This document shows, one piece after another, positions 22,401 to 34,700 of a stretch of 64,000 nucleotides of DNA. Source of the stretch: Anaeramoeba ignava (lineage: Eukaryota > Metamonada > Anaeramoebidae); assembly GCA_028826165.1 (NCBI GenBank), contig JAPDFW010000081.1, positions 1,151,206 to 1,215,205 of the forward strand, written 5' to 3'. Both the position numbers and the translations under genes were made by a program. Numbering within the stretch: the first letter of the stretch is position 1; each line of letters opens with the position of its first letter. The notes under the pieces were generated by a model. It saw only the letters and a list, made by a program, of their open reading frames with translations. It was not told where the DNA came from and did no database searches.

Positions 22401-25098
22401 TCCGTTTGAATGAGAATAAATCACAAAAAATTCGAAATTCATTCAATCAACCCATTTTCTCAAGTCTCCAATCGCTTACATTGCTTAAATTATTTTTGAA
22501 ACATGGCGCAGATATTAATGCAATATCTTCAAATCACGAAACACCTTTTGATTTAATTTGTGACAAATATCACAATTTGAAAAACACAATTGAAGAACGC
22601 AAAAACAAAACAGAATCAAATCAATCCGAAACCAATATTGATATTTTGAAGGAAGAAATGGCTGAACTAAATCCCAATTCATTTCTTTATAACGAACTTG
22701 AATGGTATTTGAATTATTTGGTTGAATCTCAAAAACAATCAACTAGTTATTCATATAGAAAACGACCAAGAAGAGCTGGCAAAGGTTTAGGAATGAGAAA
22801 TCGAATGTTCAATAGAGGATTTTCTTTTGGTAATGATGATGATGACGATGATGATGATGATGAGAATTATGGAGATGAAATTTCCGAAGAAGAATTGAAA
22901 GAAAATCGAGAATTCAATTCAAAACAAAGAGAAGATATCAAATTTGAGATGTTGAGCAAGATTCGTAAATATATGAAAAAGAAATTTGCGAAGAAATTTG
23001 TTGATATCAAAATTGATTATAAATCAGAAGATTCCTATATGATTCAAACACAATTAAGAATGAAAGATCCTTCGTCATGGGAATATAGAAGAAAATATGG
23101 ATTTAACAATAGAAGAACAGCAAGAAAATTTGGACTTTCCAATTTGGTTTTAACTCGAGATAAAAGCAAGAAGAAGTATCCAGTTCGATTCTTTTCTTTA
23201 TCTGAAGATGTTCTTGGTCATCATGTTGGTTCTAAATGTTTTGATGAAAATATGCAACCTGTATATTTGGATCTTTTTGATGCTATTAAGGCAGGAGATA
23301 TTAAAGCAGTTGAAGAATTGACGATTAAAAAACCATTTAACGAGCAACCACATGTAAAATATTTTTTAAATATTAAATATTAAATATTTAAATATTTATT
23401 TTTAATTTTAAATTTTTAATTAATCTAGATTTGTTGTTATCTTGAATACTCAAAAAGAACTCCTCTTCATGTTGCAGTTGAGCTCAATAACGCAGAAATG
23501 GTTCGTAGACTAATTGAAATCTCAGTTCTTCAATTTACTCCACTCAAAACAGAATTGGAAACAGAAAAATATGTTCCAATGATCAACAACCAAGATTTAA
23601 CCCAAATGGTGGGAAGAATCAAACCAAAAAATTTTGTTGATCGAACTGGACAAAAATTATATAAAGCAGTAGATGAACTTATTGATATTGACCAAGAAAT
23701 GAAGAAATTAAATTGCGTAGTTTCACCATCAACATTAATCAAATCATCAAATACAAACAGAATGACTGTTCTTGATTATTGCATTGACAAAGGTTTGAAC
23801 GAGACTTGCGAAATGATTCTCCAGATCTGCAAAGCATGGAATATTCAAGAGCATCCTTTTTCATATAATGAAAGTGAGATTAAAGAATCATCAGATGTCA
23901 TCAAACATCTTCTTTTCGAAACTCAACAGCAATTGATTCCATTTGAACTTGCAATTTCAAAAGGAAATATCAAACTTGCGGAAATTATTCTTCATTACGA
24001 TGGAGTTTATTCAAAACAGATTGTGGAAGATCCAAAAACATATAAAGGATTGAATATTGATGGGAAAAAGCATAAATGGCACAAAGAACATTATGCACAA
24101 GAACATGTAATGTCTAAAAACGCATTAAGAGTTGCTGCTTTTTACGATCAACCAATTTCTATTGAGTATTTAACAGAAAAAGCAAAGGATGAATGGCTTA
24201 AATTGTTCTCAAGTAAATTGGAAACACATGAATTACCCAAATCATTTGATTTCGAAAATCAAGATGATACAAAAACTCCATTCTTCACTACGCAATTTCC
24301 AAAAAGAATCTCCAAGCGATTCAGATAATTTTGAAGCTTGACAAAGTGAATATTATAAATCATCCTAATACAGCAGGCGTTACTCCATTGATTTTCGCAG
24401 CAGGATGTGGATATGATGAGATTGCTGATTATTTGCTTAAATCTGGAGCACAACTTGAAGCGAAAGAGAAGAATGGATGGTCAGCACTTCATTATGCTTG
24501 CCAATTCAATCGACGCAAATGTGTTGAAGTTATTCTCAAATACAGTAACAAAGAACAAGCCAATATCCGCACTGAGAATTTCGCATATACACCCTTGATT
24601 CTCAGTTCATTTGCCAACAGCTTGAAGTCACTCGATGTTTTACTTGCCGATCCGAAAACAGATTTCTTTGCAGCAGATATTTATCACAACACTGCTATTC
24701 ATTATGCGGTTATTCAATCAAATATCGATGTTCTTCGCAAATTACTTCCTGAAAAAAATATCAATGTTCAGAAATATTTCCAAGAAAATACTGTTGGAAT
24801 GACTGTTTTTGATTATGCTGTTATGGCTCTTGTTAATACTTTCCAACATGAACGTAATTCTTCTTGGAATTTCTCTAATAATTTCAATCCTGCTCAAGAT
24901 GTTAATACAAAAGCTTTTGAATGTTTCAATTATGTTTTTTCTATTTTGGGTAATTCTCGTAAAATTACTAATTTGAATGATGCTCAATTATCTTTTAATG
25001 CTATTACTCATCAAATTTCAGATACAGAAACTGATAAAGAAGAGTTCTTTTCTAATCACATTTATTCACCTTCACCAATTTCAAAACTTTGGATTTAA
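19453..25098 (+). CDS. Nucleotidyltransferase-like domain plus ankyrin-repeat protein, five exons
   Basis: Exons 19453-19882, 19947-20147, 20307-20823, 20902-23353 and 23429-25098 join in phase with donors GTAAAT/GTAAAA and AG acceptors, giving ~1756 aa if one missing A near 24301-24305 is allowed for. Residues ~128-300 show a nucleotidyltransferase-like signature: GGS at 132-134 and SDIDIFIYG with Asp166/Asp168, then SKHAVTI, QYPYRHIQIILRLY and MGFDVDCCSCGFDG. Fungi have proteins with this N-terminal block before ankyrin repeats; that resemblance is from memory. Ankyrin repeats follow (GRAPLHLAVLYN, GRSPVHIAAQYG, MTPLHYATFFGH, RTPLHVAVELN, GVTPLIFAAGCG, GWSALHYACQFN), interrupted by a long Asp/Glu run and a second acidic stretch. 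Catalytic activity is unproven; the fold could be non-catalytic. Confidence 0.8.
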
Positions 25099-25520
25099 AA
25101 TCAAAACCAAAGAAAACAAAAACAAAAACAAAACCAAAACAAAAACAAAAACAAAAACAATAAAAATCAAAAAAAATTAAAAAAGAATTTTAAAAAGAAA
25201 TTTAAAAAGAATTTTAAAAAAAAATTTAAAAAAAAAAAAAGATTAAAACTTCTCTTTCTTAATTGAATTGAATTGAATTGAAATTGAATTGAATTGAAAT
25301 TGGTTTGAATTGTTGTTTAAATAAGATCCAAAAAAAACAACAAAACCAAAAAAAAAATATCTTTTCTTATCTTTTCTTTTCTTTTGTATTTTGTGATTTG
25401 TCTAATTTGTAACTGATTGATTTGGAAAATGAAAAATTTGTTTTGAAAATCAATCTTCAATTTAATCGCAACTTCAAAATGATTTACTTCTTTTGTTCTT
25501 TTTCTTTCCTTATTTGTTTC
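25099..25520. other. Spacer between convergent genes
   Basis: 422 bp between the stop codons of the ankyrin gene (plus) and UPF1 (minus). It is A-rich with short AAAAAC and GAATT runs and a few unique bases. No gene seen; it should hold both polyadenylation regions. Confidence 0.5.
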
Positions 25521-28500
25521 TTAATAATCATTTTGACTTAAATTTTGACTTTCATAAGGATTTGAAAAAGAATTTTGACTTTGAGAATATTGAGATTGAC
25601 TATTTTGAGTTTGAGTATTATAAGCAGCAAAACGAGTATGCAAAAAAGAATGTTGAGGAATAATTTGAGGATTTGAATTTAAAAAAGAAGAATTAGATTG
25701 TGAATTTTGAGAATAATTTGAATTTTGAGAATAATTTTGATTTTGAATGTAATTTGAATTTTGAATGTAATTTTGATTTTGAATGTAATTTGAATTTTGA
25801 ATGTAATTTGAATTTTGAATGTAATTTTGATTTTGAATGTAATTTTGATTTTGGAAATAATTTTGATATCTTGAATAATATTTCTTAATTGAAGATAAGT
25901 TTCCAGAAAAACGTTCAGGATTATGAATTGATTTTGTAACTAAACATTGTTTTTTATGGAAATGATTTAAAAGTTTATTCCAAATCTCATATTTTGAGAG
26001 CATAATAGCATTGCCGAACATAATCAAACCATAACGGGCACGAGTGATTGAAACATTAAGCCTTCTTGAGTCTTTTAAGAAGCCAATACCAGCTTTTCTG
26101 TTAGATCTAACACAAGACATTATGATGTAGTCTTTTTCTCTTCCTTGGAAAGAATCCACACTGGCAACTTCAATTGACTCATAGAACTTTTGGGGTTGTT
26201 TGCCAGAGGTCTGCATTGTTCGGATGATAAGCCCGCGCTGGCCTTCATATGGTGTAATGACACCAATCTGTTTGGGAATTATTCCCGACTTCAGCAAAAT
26301 GTCAATCATTTCAAGAACCAAATGTGCTTCTCTGTTATTGATATATGAAGTTCCAGAAAATGAAAATTCTTCCTGACCATCTGTGTGAAAAAACATCATC
26401 GGTATTTTTTGAACTGGCCAACTTATATCTGTTGTTTGTGTGCGATCGTGTTCGTCAACTCCGTTTTGTAATCCTCCTTCGTAGAAGTAATTTGATGGGA
26501 ATTCTGATAAGTATGGATGCATTCGATACTGAATTTGAAGTGGTGCTGGTTTGATTTCTAGTTTTATTAGTCGCTCAAATAGTGATTGATTGAAATGTGC
26601 TTTTTCTGCTTCTTGGCATAAGACAACTGGTCCTAATTGGAAGTGGTCACCAACAAGTATAATTTTTTTGGATCCTTTAACCAAAGGTATTAAGGTTTCT
26701 GGTTCGGTTGCTATCCATAACACAAATCATAACAATAATAACAAAGATATTTTTTAATTTTCAAATTAATTTTATAAATGAATTTTAATTTTAATTTTAA
26801 TATTAATTTTAATTTTATATTTAATATTAATTTTAATTTTAATTTTAATATTAATTTTAATATTAATTTTAATTTTAATTTTATATTTAATTTTAATTTT
26901 AATTTAAATTTTATAAATGAATTTTAATTTTAATTTTATATTTAATTTCAATTTTAATTTTAATTTTAATTTTATATTTAATTTTAATTTTAATTTTAAT
27001 TTTAATTTTAATTTTATAAATGAATTTTAATTTTAATAATAATTTTAATTTTATATTTAATTTTCAAATTAATTTTATAAATAAATTTTAATTTTGTTTT
27101 AAAATTTTATATTTAAAACCTTGCGTAGTCTCATCAATCAAAACATATGGAAAAGAAAAAGAATCTAAACGAGTATCACCAGAACCAACACAAGTACAAC
27201 AAATAACATCAGCTTCCTGTAGAATTTTTCTCTCCGCTTTCCTCTTAAGACGTTGGAATTGATCATGATGCATTTGGAATTTAGAATCGGACTCTTCATC
27301 AATCTTTAAATAGAATTCTCTAAACTTCTTAAATCGTTTGCCAGGAATTTTTTTGATTTGATTATGCAAACCAAGAAACTCAACAGAAGAAGTGATTTCC
27401 TCTCTGCTTTGCGCAAATAACCGGACTACCTTGACGCCAGTCGAATGGATCTTCTTTGTAAGTTGGTCGACGGCGATATTGCTTGGCGCGCAGACAAGCA
27501 CGGCATTCGTAGATCGACCTGTCTTTGATTTTGGAGTTTCTTTTTTTTTCAATTGAACAAGATGATAAACAATAGCAGCACTTGTCACTGTTTTTCCTGT
27601 TCCAGGAGGACCTTGTATAAGTGTAATCTCCTGACGAAGTGCGTTCTCAACAGCCTTTTTCTGCGATATATTCAGCTCGGGAAGGCCTTGGACTGCTGGA
27701 AGAGTGGACCAGGTTTGAGGATGTGATTCTTTATAAATTTCTTCAACATTTCCAAGTAAACAATCATAAATTTTTTGGGATGTAAAATTGATTTTTGTAC
27801 GCGACATATAAGAGATTGCGTGCTGCATTCTGTCGAAGGAAGTAGCTCTGAACAAAAACTCAACGGTGAAACCTGAAGTTTGACCTGAAAGTGGAGGTTT
27901 TTTTTTTGCGATGTCAAGAACGATTTTTTCATCCAAACGAATTTCGATAATTCTTCCTCGCGCTTCCCAGATGCAAGAAGTAATGGATTCCTGACCATGT
28001 ATTTCTGTCTTATTAAGAGACAAACGGATTTCTTCACCAACTGAGAATCTCGAGTCTGCATTTTGTTTTGGGAAGAGAAAAAGAGCGCGAGTTCTCGGCG
28101 ATTGAGACAAATCCCATTCAACATTGATATCATCTCTCTTTTGCGTCTCCTTGTGCAACTTGTCCGTCTGTTCCTCCATCTTCACAAGCTGTGTGAAGAT
28201 CTGATTATACTCGAATCCATCCGAGTATTTCAATTGAACTTGACGAACCGTTCCAAATTTTTCGTTGTCTAAATTTCCATGCAGTGTCTCAATGCCTTCT
28301 AATTCTTGATATGTTAGCTGCGGAACCTTTGCTTGCTCCTCTTCGGGTGGTTGTTCTACAATGTCGTTCAAAAGGCTTCTGTCCACAATCAAGGGCGTCC
28401 AACTGCGGGCGCTAAAATTCGAATTTTGAGAACAAATTAAATCCATACAATTTTGTCTACAAACTAGCATTGAGTTCTGTTCTTTGTCGCTCACAAAACC

Positions 28501-28770
28501 AAGATCGAATACGTTTCTTGACTTGCATTTTTCGCACGCGATCACAGTGTACAGTTTCGATTCAGGATGCAGCTCGATCTCCTTGCTTCTTGTGAATAGT
28601 AAGTGTTGAATTATATGTGAACTTGGTGCTTTCCCAAAGCAATTGCACATCCATTTCCCTGTAGATGTGCATCGCACAAGGTAATCTACCCCAGAGATCC
28701 CGCAATATGCACATCTGATTTGTGTAGTGCTTGATTTTGTTTTTGGATCAATCTCTTCGTTTTGTTCCAT
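25521..28770 (-). CDS. UPF1: UPF1-type RNA helicase of nonsense-mediated decay
   Basis: Two exons, 28770-27120 and 26710-25521 (2841 nt, 946 aa), with a 409-bp intron splitting DETTQ/ATEPET. Residues ~18-130 are the Cys/His-rich UPF2-binding domain (CAYCGISGVDY, CTSTGKWMCNC, CEKCKSRNVF). The 1B insertion follows, then the SF1 core: Walker A GPPGTGKT at ~387-394, CAPSNIAVDQL, DETTQ at ~546, VGDHFQLGPV, QYRMHP, TPYEGQR, SVDSFQGREKDYIIMSCVRSN and RRLNVSITRA. After ~800 the tail is a run of NYIQNQ/NYIQNS hexapeptides, then an SQ-rich stretch. SQ sites are the SMG1 phosphorylation context in animal UPF1. An ATP-driven 5'-3' helicase acting on terminating ribosomes in the cytoplasm. The core is intact with no frame break. 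Confidence 0.95.
26711..27119 (-). repeat. UPF1 intron: TTTTAATTTTAATATTAA-type array
   Basis: 409-bp intron with donor GTTTTAAAT and acceptor GGATAG. The interior is loosely repeated TTTTAAT with ATATTAAT and TAAATGAA interruptions, less regular than the other expanded introns. Confidence 0.8.
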
Positions 28771-28779
28771 ATCTTTTTT

Positions 28780-29975
28780 TTTATTTATAAAATTATATAT
28801 AAAATTATTTATAAAATTATTTATAAAATTATTTATAAAATTAAATATAAAATTATTTATAAAATTATTTATAAAATTATTAATAAAATTATTTATTAAA
28901 TTATTTATAAAATTATTTATAAAATTATTTATAAAATTAAATATAAAATTATTTATAAAATTATTTATAAAATTATTTATAAAATTATTTATAAAATATA
29001 TAAAATTATATATTAAATTATTTATAAAATTATTTATAAAAATTATATAAAATTATTTATAAAATTATTTATAAAAATTATATATAAAATTATTTATAAA
29101 ATTATTTATAAAATTATTTATAAAAATTATATTAAAATTATTTATAAAATTATTTATAAAATTATTTATAAAATAATTATAAAAAAATTAAATTTTATTA
29201 AAAATTAATTATAAAATTATTTATTTATAAAATTATTTATAAAATTATTTATTAAAATTATTTATAAAATTATTTATAAAATTATTTATAAAATTATTTA
29301 TAAAATTATTTATAAAATTATTTATAAAATTATTTATAAAATTATTTATAAAATTATTTATAAAATTATTTATAAAATTATTTATAAAATTATTTATAAA
29401 TTATAAAATTATTTATAAAAATTATTTATAAAATTATTTATAAAATTATTTATAAAATTATTTATAAAATTATTTTATAAAATTATTTATAAAATTATTT
29501 ATAAAATTATTTATAAAATTATTTATAAAATTATTTATAAAATTATTTATAAAATTATTTATAAAATTATTTATAAAATTATTTATAAAATTATTTATAA
29601 AATTATTTATAAAATTATTTATAAAATTATTTATAAAATTATTTATAAAATTATTTATAAAATTATTTATAAAATTATTTATAAAATTATTTATAAAATT
29701 ATTTATTAAATATAAAATTATTTATAAAATTATTTATAAAATTATTTATAAAATTATTTATAAAAATTATTATTTATAAAATTATTTATAAAATTATTTA
29801 TAAAATTATTTATAAAATTATTTATAAAATTATTTATAAAATTAATTATAAAATTATTTATAAAATTATTTATAAAATTATTTATAAAATTATTTATAAA
29901 ATTATTTATAAAATTATTTATAAAATTATTTATAAAATTATTTATAAAATTATTTATAAAATTATTTATAAATTG
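28780..29975. repeat. 1.2-kb ATTTATAAAATT 12-bp array upstream of UPF1
   Basis: Nearly pure 12-bp repeat ATTTATAAAATT (written from plus), with long perfect stretches around 29260-29395 and 29490-29700. It starts about 10 bp from the UPF1 start codon and ends at the stop of the acidic-protein gene, so it occupies the whole UPF1 promoter/5' region. Unlike the other large arrays of this type it is not inside an identified intron, although an intron in the UPF1 5' UTR or a missed terminal exon of the acidic gene cannot be excluded. Confidence 0.9.
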
Positions 29976-30387
29976 TTGTATTTGTTTTACCAGAATCTTC
30001 AAAAGATAAAATCTCAGGCTCAGAAGCAATAAAATCGCTTTCAGTCTCATCATCATCTTCAATTTCATTTTCATCATTATCATCTTCATTATCATTATCT
30101 TCATTTTCATCATTATCTTCAATTTCATTTTCATCATTATTATCATCATTATCATTTTCATTATCATCATTATCATCTTCATTATCATCTTCATCATCTT
30201 CATTATCATCTTCATCATCTTCATTATCATTATCATCTTCAGAATCATCTTCAGAATCACTTCCAAAAGATATTTTTTGTGCTTTTGAAGAAAGCCAATT
30301 ATCAAAATTTTCATTTTCATTTTCATTTTCATTTTCATTTTCATTTTCATTTAAATCATCTTTCTTTTTAGAATTAATTTGAGACAT
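29962..30387 (-). CDS. Small highly acidic Asp/Glu/Asn-rich protein, function unknown
   Basis: 141 residues. The N-terminus MSQINSKKKDDL is followed by (EN)n, a short ordered-looking segment FDNWLSSKAQKISFGSDSED and then about 80 residues of almost only D, E and N. It ends SFEDSGKTNTTIYK. I recognise no domain. Long acidic tracts occur in histone chaperones and nucleolar proteins, but nothing here proves that role. The repeats are GATGAT/GAAAAT expansions, so length may vary between strains. A donor-like G/GTAAAAC near the end leaves open another 3' exon, but only the 12-bp array lies downstream before UPF1. Confidence 0.55.
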   Translation of the reverse strand: MSQINSKKKDDLNENENENENENENENFDNWLSSKAQKISFGSDSEDDSEDDNDNEDDEDDNEDDEDDNEDDNDDNENDNDDNNDENEIEDNDENEDNDNEDDNDENEIEDDDETESDFIASEPEILSFEDSGKTNTTIYK

Positions 30388-30511
30388 TTAAATTTTATTT
30401 AAAAAAAAAAAAGGAAAAAAATGAAAAAAAAAATTGAATTTTTTATTTTTTAATTTTTTTTTAATTTTATTGTTATTGTTTTTTTTTTTTTTTTTAACTT
30501 TAATAAAAAAA

Positions 30512-31631
30512 ATGATACATAATTCAGAGTCAGGACCATGCATTGCAGGATCTATATTAGGAATGAGCGGTGCATTAATATATATAATAGCTTATATTCA
30601 ATTTAAAAAATTACGAAATTATCCCCGAAAACTAATTTTTGTTCTTTCAATATACGATTTCTTAATCAGTTTAGCTCTTTTCCTTCCTGGATATACTTCT
30701 ACTGGATTTTGTAAATTCCAGGTTTATATGATTGCTTACTTCCTTACAAGTCCAAGTTATTGGTGTTTTGTGATCTCGATCATTTTTCTTCTCAAATTTT
30801 ATGGTTATAAATATTTTGAAACTCAACGTTTTTTCAATTTTGCGCATATTTTAATGCATATAATTTCAATCACTTTACTTATTACTTATGTTGTAAAAGC
30901 AAATCCAACTTCAAATGGAAGAACACATTGGTAATTATTTTTTTTATTGATTTTTAATTTAAATTTCAATTTTAAATTTTAATTTTAATTTTTGATTTTA
31001 TTTTTAATTTTGATTTTAATTCAAAAGGTGTTGGATAAAACAAATCCCTCTTGAAATCTTAATTTATGTAATCTATTGGTTTTTACTTTTGGGTTGTATT
31101 CTATTCTATTCAATTATCATTTGGAAAGTCTACAAAGCAAAAAATCAAACAGATTTTGAAAGAGGATTTCAATTCAAAATGTTTTTAATCCCATTATTTT
31201 ATGTTTTCACAGCAATATTTAGTTCAGTAAAAAGATTAAGAGAAATGATAAATCCAGATGTGTCTCCAAGTCCATTTTTGGATTTCACACAAGGTTTATT
31301 TCTTCCAACTGAAGGCTTTTGGGATTTTGTTCTTTTTGTTCTTGCTGATAAAGAAACAAGAAATACAATTGCAAGAAGTTGGTTCAGATGCTGTTGTAAA
31401 CCGAAAAACGATGATACAACAAATTCAGACCAAAATACTTTTAGTGATCTTGATTCATTCAAATCAATTGATTTGAATAAACATTTAACTGATAATAAAA
31501 ATCAAAATCAAAATCAAAATATAAATCAAAATATAAATCAAAATCAAGATTCTAATTCTTCAAATACTTCAGATGAAGTTGAATCTCATTCTGATCTTGA
31601 ACTTTCTGAATTTCATCAAGATAATTTGTAA
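30512..31631 (+). CDS. Seven-transmembrane receptor, Dictyostelium cAMP-receptor-like
   Basis: Two exons, 30512-30930 and 31028-31631 (1023 nt, 340 aa), joined at RTHW/CWIKQIP. I start at MIHNSESGPCIAG (30512) because the earlier in-frame ATG adds only Phe/Leu. Seven hydrophobic helices are visible: GSILGMSGALIYIIAYI, KLIFVLSIYDFLISLALFLP, MIAYFLTSPSYWCFVISIIF, FAHILMHIISITLLITYVV, LEILIYVIYWFLLLGCILF, KMFLIPLFYVFTAIFSS and EGFWDFVLFVLADKETR. The RNYPRKLI...YDF pattern after TM1, the CWI motif before TM5 and a Cys-rich then NQ-rich tail fit the cAR/crl (class E-like) family. It probably couples to a heterotrimeric G protein; the ligand is unknown. Confidence 0.8.
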
Positions 31632-31680
31632 AAAAATAAAAGAAAAGAAAATAAAAGAAAAGAAAAGAAAAGAATTTTTT

Positions 31681-31698
31681 TTTTTGTTCCACTTTTTT
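31681..31698 (+). promoter_or_regulatory. Intergenic motif TTTTTGTTCCACTTTTTT, copy 1
   Basis: Identical 18-mers occur at 35755-35772 and 55121-55138, and a variant (TTTTGATCCACTTTTTTT) lies near 15306 just after eIF2 gamma. All are in spacers that otherwise lack C and G. This one sits between the convergent ends of the 7TM receptor and GSAP genes. It may be a 3'-end or transcription signal. Confidence 0.45.
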
Positions 31699-31781
31699 AA
31701 TTTTAATTTTAATTTTAATTTTAATTTTTTTATTCTCTTTTCCTTTTGAAAAAAAAATTCTTTTCTTTTTTTTTTCTTTTG

Positions 31782-34700
31782 TTAATCAAAAAGATTTTGA
31801 GCATAAAAATCTACTGCATGATCACAAAAAAATTTCACATGTTTCGCATCATCAGTTATGTTTTCATTCAATTTTTGAACAATGAAATCAAAAGGAAGAA
31901 ATTGATTTTGTTGTGATTTTTGGAAACGATGAACATTTGAAGTTTGTTTTGAGAAAACAGATGATTTCAATTTAGAAGAAAATTTGCTTGAATAAAATTC
32001 AATTAAATTTTTCCAACATTCAGGAAAATATTCAGAAACAGAAATGAATTCTTTTTCATGTTCAAGATAAGATGCTAAATAAAGTATATATTGAGGATCT
32101 TCTTTATTGTTTTTCATTAAAACTTCAATAAAATCAAAAGTAATTATAATCACTCGATTATCAATATATCTAAAAAACAAACTAAATAATTATTTAATAA
32201 AATATTTAATAAAATATTTAATAAATTTCTAATAAATTATTTAATAAATTATTTAATAAATTATTTAATAAATTATTTAATAAATTATTTAATAAAATAT
32301 TTAATAAATTATTTAATAAATTGTCTAATAAATTATTTAATAAATTATTTAATAAAATATCTAATAAAATATTTAATAAAATATTTAATAAATTATTTAA
32401 TAAAAATATTTAATAAATTGTTTAATAAATTGTTTAATAAATTGTTTTAATAAATTGTTTAATAAATTGTTTAAATAAATTATTTTAATAAATTATTTAA
32501 TAAAATATTTAATAAATTTCTTATAAATTATTTAATAAATTGTTTAATAAATTGTTTAATAAATTATTTAATAAATTTCTTATAAATTATTTAATAAAAT
32601 ATTTAATAAATTATCTAATAAATTATTTAATAAAATATTTAATAAAATATTTAATAAATTGTTTAATAAATTTCTTATAATTTTTTTGATAAATTTCTTA
32701 TAATTTTGTTTAATAAATTTCTTATAATTTGTTTAATAAATTTCTTTAATTTTTTTTTGATAAGTTGTTTAATAAAATTGTCTACTTTTTGGAAAGTGAT
32801 GTGTATCCTAGATAGCAAAATAAATCCTGGAAAAAATGTGGATAAGGAATCGACATTTCTTCAAGAAAGGAATAGAAATTTTTCATCACTTTAAATGCTT
32901 GTTTTAATTTTACTTTTTCATCTTCATTTTCTGTAAAAAGAAAATTCTCATTTTGAAACACTGTTGATGGAATCAATAATTTCTTTAAAATATTAAAAAC
33001 CCTTTTTGTTGAATTTTCTTCTTCTTTTGAATACATTTCCACAAAAGAATTAACAATCCTATTTTTAGGCAAATGATTAAGAATATGTTTTGCTAAAAGA
33101 TCTTCTTTCTCTTTTACAGTTAAAACACCTGAAATATTATCATTTTCAGCATTTTTCACATCTTTTCCCGAATTAATAACTTGGAAAAAGAAAAATGATC
33201 CAGTTTCTTCCATTAAATTTAACGAAAAATTAGAATATTCAATTTTTCCTTTAGTCATTCTTGGAATGTAACTTTTTGGAACCAATTCATTCCCCTAGTT
33301 TTTTTTTTGTTTCAAATTGATTGTCAATTAATTAAATTAACTCCTTTTCATATCCAAATAAAATAATCTGTGAGACCCATTACATATAATCTAAATCCTG
33401 GAATACTTGATTTTGGAATTGTTGATAAAAGCACTTTTTTATATTTCCCAATTTTTTTCATTTCAATTTTCTTCATTTCTCCATAAGTTAATCCAACAAC
33501 CAATTCTTGGAAAAAAGCTGATGTAAAAGCAGAAATATTCATTGAACAAATATTTTCGATAATTTCTTCCACTAAATTATCAGATTCAAAATGGGAAGTA
33601 ATTGCATGAATTGCAAATTTAACAACTGAATCAGATGGTAATAAACTAAACAATAAAGGAAATTTTGAGAGATCGAATTCAAATGAAAACAGTTCAAAGT
33701 TTCCAATATCAAATCCAAAATCTATTTTAATTTAATTTAATTTCATTTTAAATTTAAAAAGAATTGAAAATTGTTTTTTTCAATCATTTCAGAATAAATT
33801 AAATAATTGCACTACATTCTGTTTGGAGTGATGTTTTCAAAAGATATAAAGTTATTGATTCTTCTAAATTATCTTCTACAAGAGAAAAATGTGGCACAAA
33901 ATCATTTACTAAAAAAGGAAAAAAATAATTTAATTTGAATTTGAATTTGAAAATCAAAATCAATACAAAAGAAACTCATTGATTCCATTGTTAAGTGACT
34001 TCGACCGAAATCAATAAAGGATAAATAAATATTCGGAATCAAAATGATCAAATAACCAAATAATGAAGTAATAAATGTATTTGATTTCATAATAAATTTT
34101 GAAGAGAGATTTTTTAAAGGAATTGAAACAATAATCTCTTCTTTGCGATAAAGAGAAATTATTCGAATTCTTCTTTCTTTCAGATTTTGGTTCATTAATT
34201 CTATTGTAAGGTGTTGACATAAACAAATTTCTTGTTGAAAATATTGTTTTTCTGAAGGAATCTAAAAATATATAATTTATAAATTTTTGATTTTGATTTT
34301 GATTTTGATTTAAATTTCGATTTTGTTACAGGATCAATTTTGACAAGAGAAATTCTAAGATTGGAATTTGGAGAAACTAAATTACTACTAAAACTTTGAT
34401 GATCATAAATTTTTCTTAGTGACTCCAAATAAGAAACAACAAATGGAATAGCAAAATATTTTTTGTTATGTTGTTTAAAAGAATAAAACCATAAGCAAGT
34501 TTCTTGACTTGAAGCTGAAATTTTAGTAATAAAATAAAGAACTTGAGAAATTGGATCAAATTGATACCAATAAACAGAGTTTGCAATATTTTTTTTTAGA
34601 ATAATCTTAAATGAAAAATTTTTCTTGATTAAAATTTTTTTGAATGAAAATTTCAATAGGAAATAAATTAATATACTTTTTGATCAGAAATATTATAACG

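Noticed and set aside
24331-25098. Independent ankyrin gene starting MKLDKVNIIN
   Set aside because: Homologous ankyrin sequence (NLQAIQIILKL) continues upstream of that ATG in the same frame and meets the preceding exon after a one-base correction.
28727-29050. LFIKLFIKLFIK plus-strand frame
   Set aside because: A frame of the 12-bp array upstream of UPF1, overlapping the antisense of the UPF1 start.
29754-30350. Met/Lys-rich frame running into NNFINNFINN on the minus strand
   Set aside because: Shadow frame of the acidic-protein gene extended through the 12-bp array.
33348-33383. In-frame TGA in GSAP exon 9
   Set aside because: An earlier donor (TAT/GTAATG at 33383) ends the exon before the stop and joins the next exon in phase, so no nonsense codon is needed.
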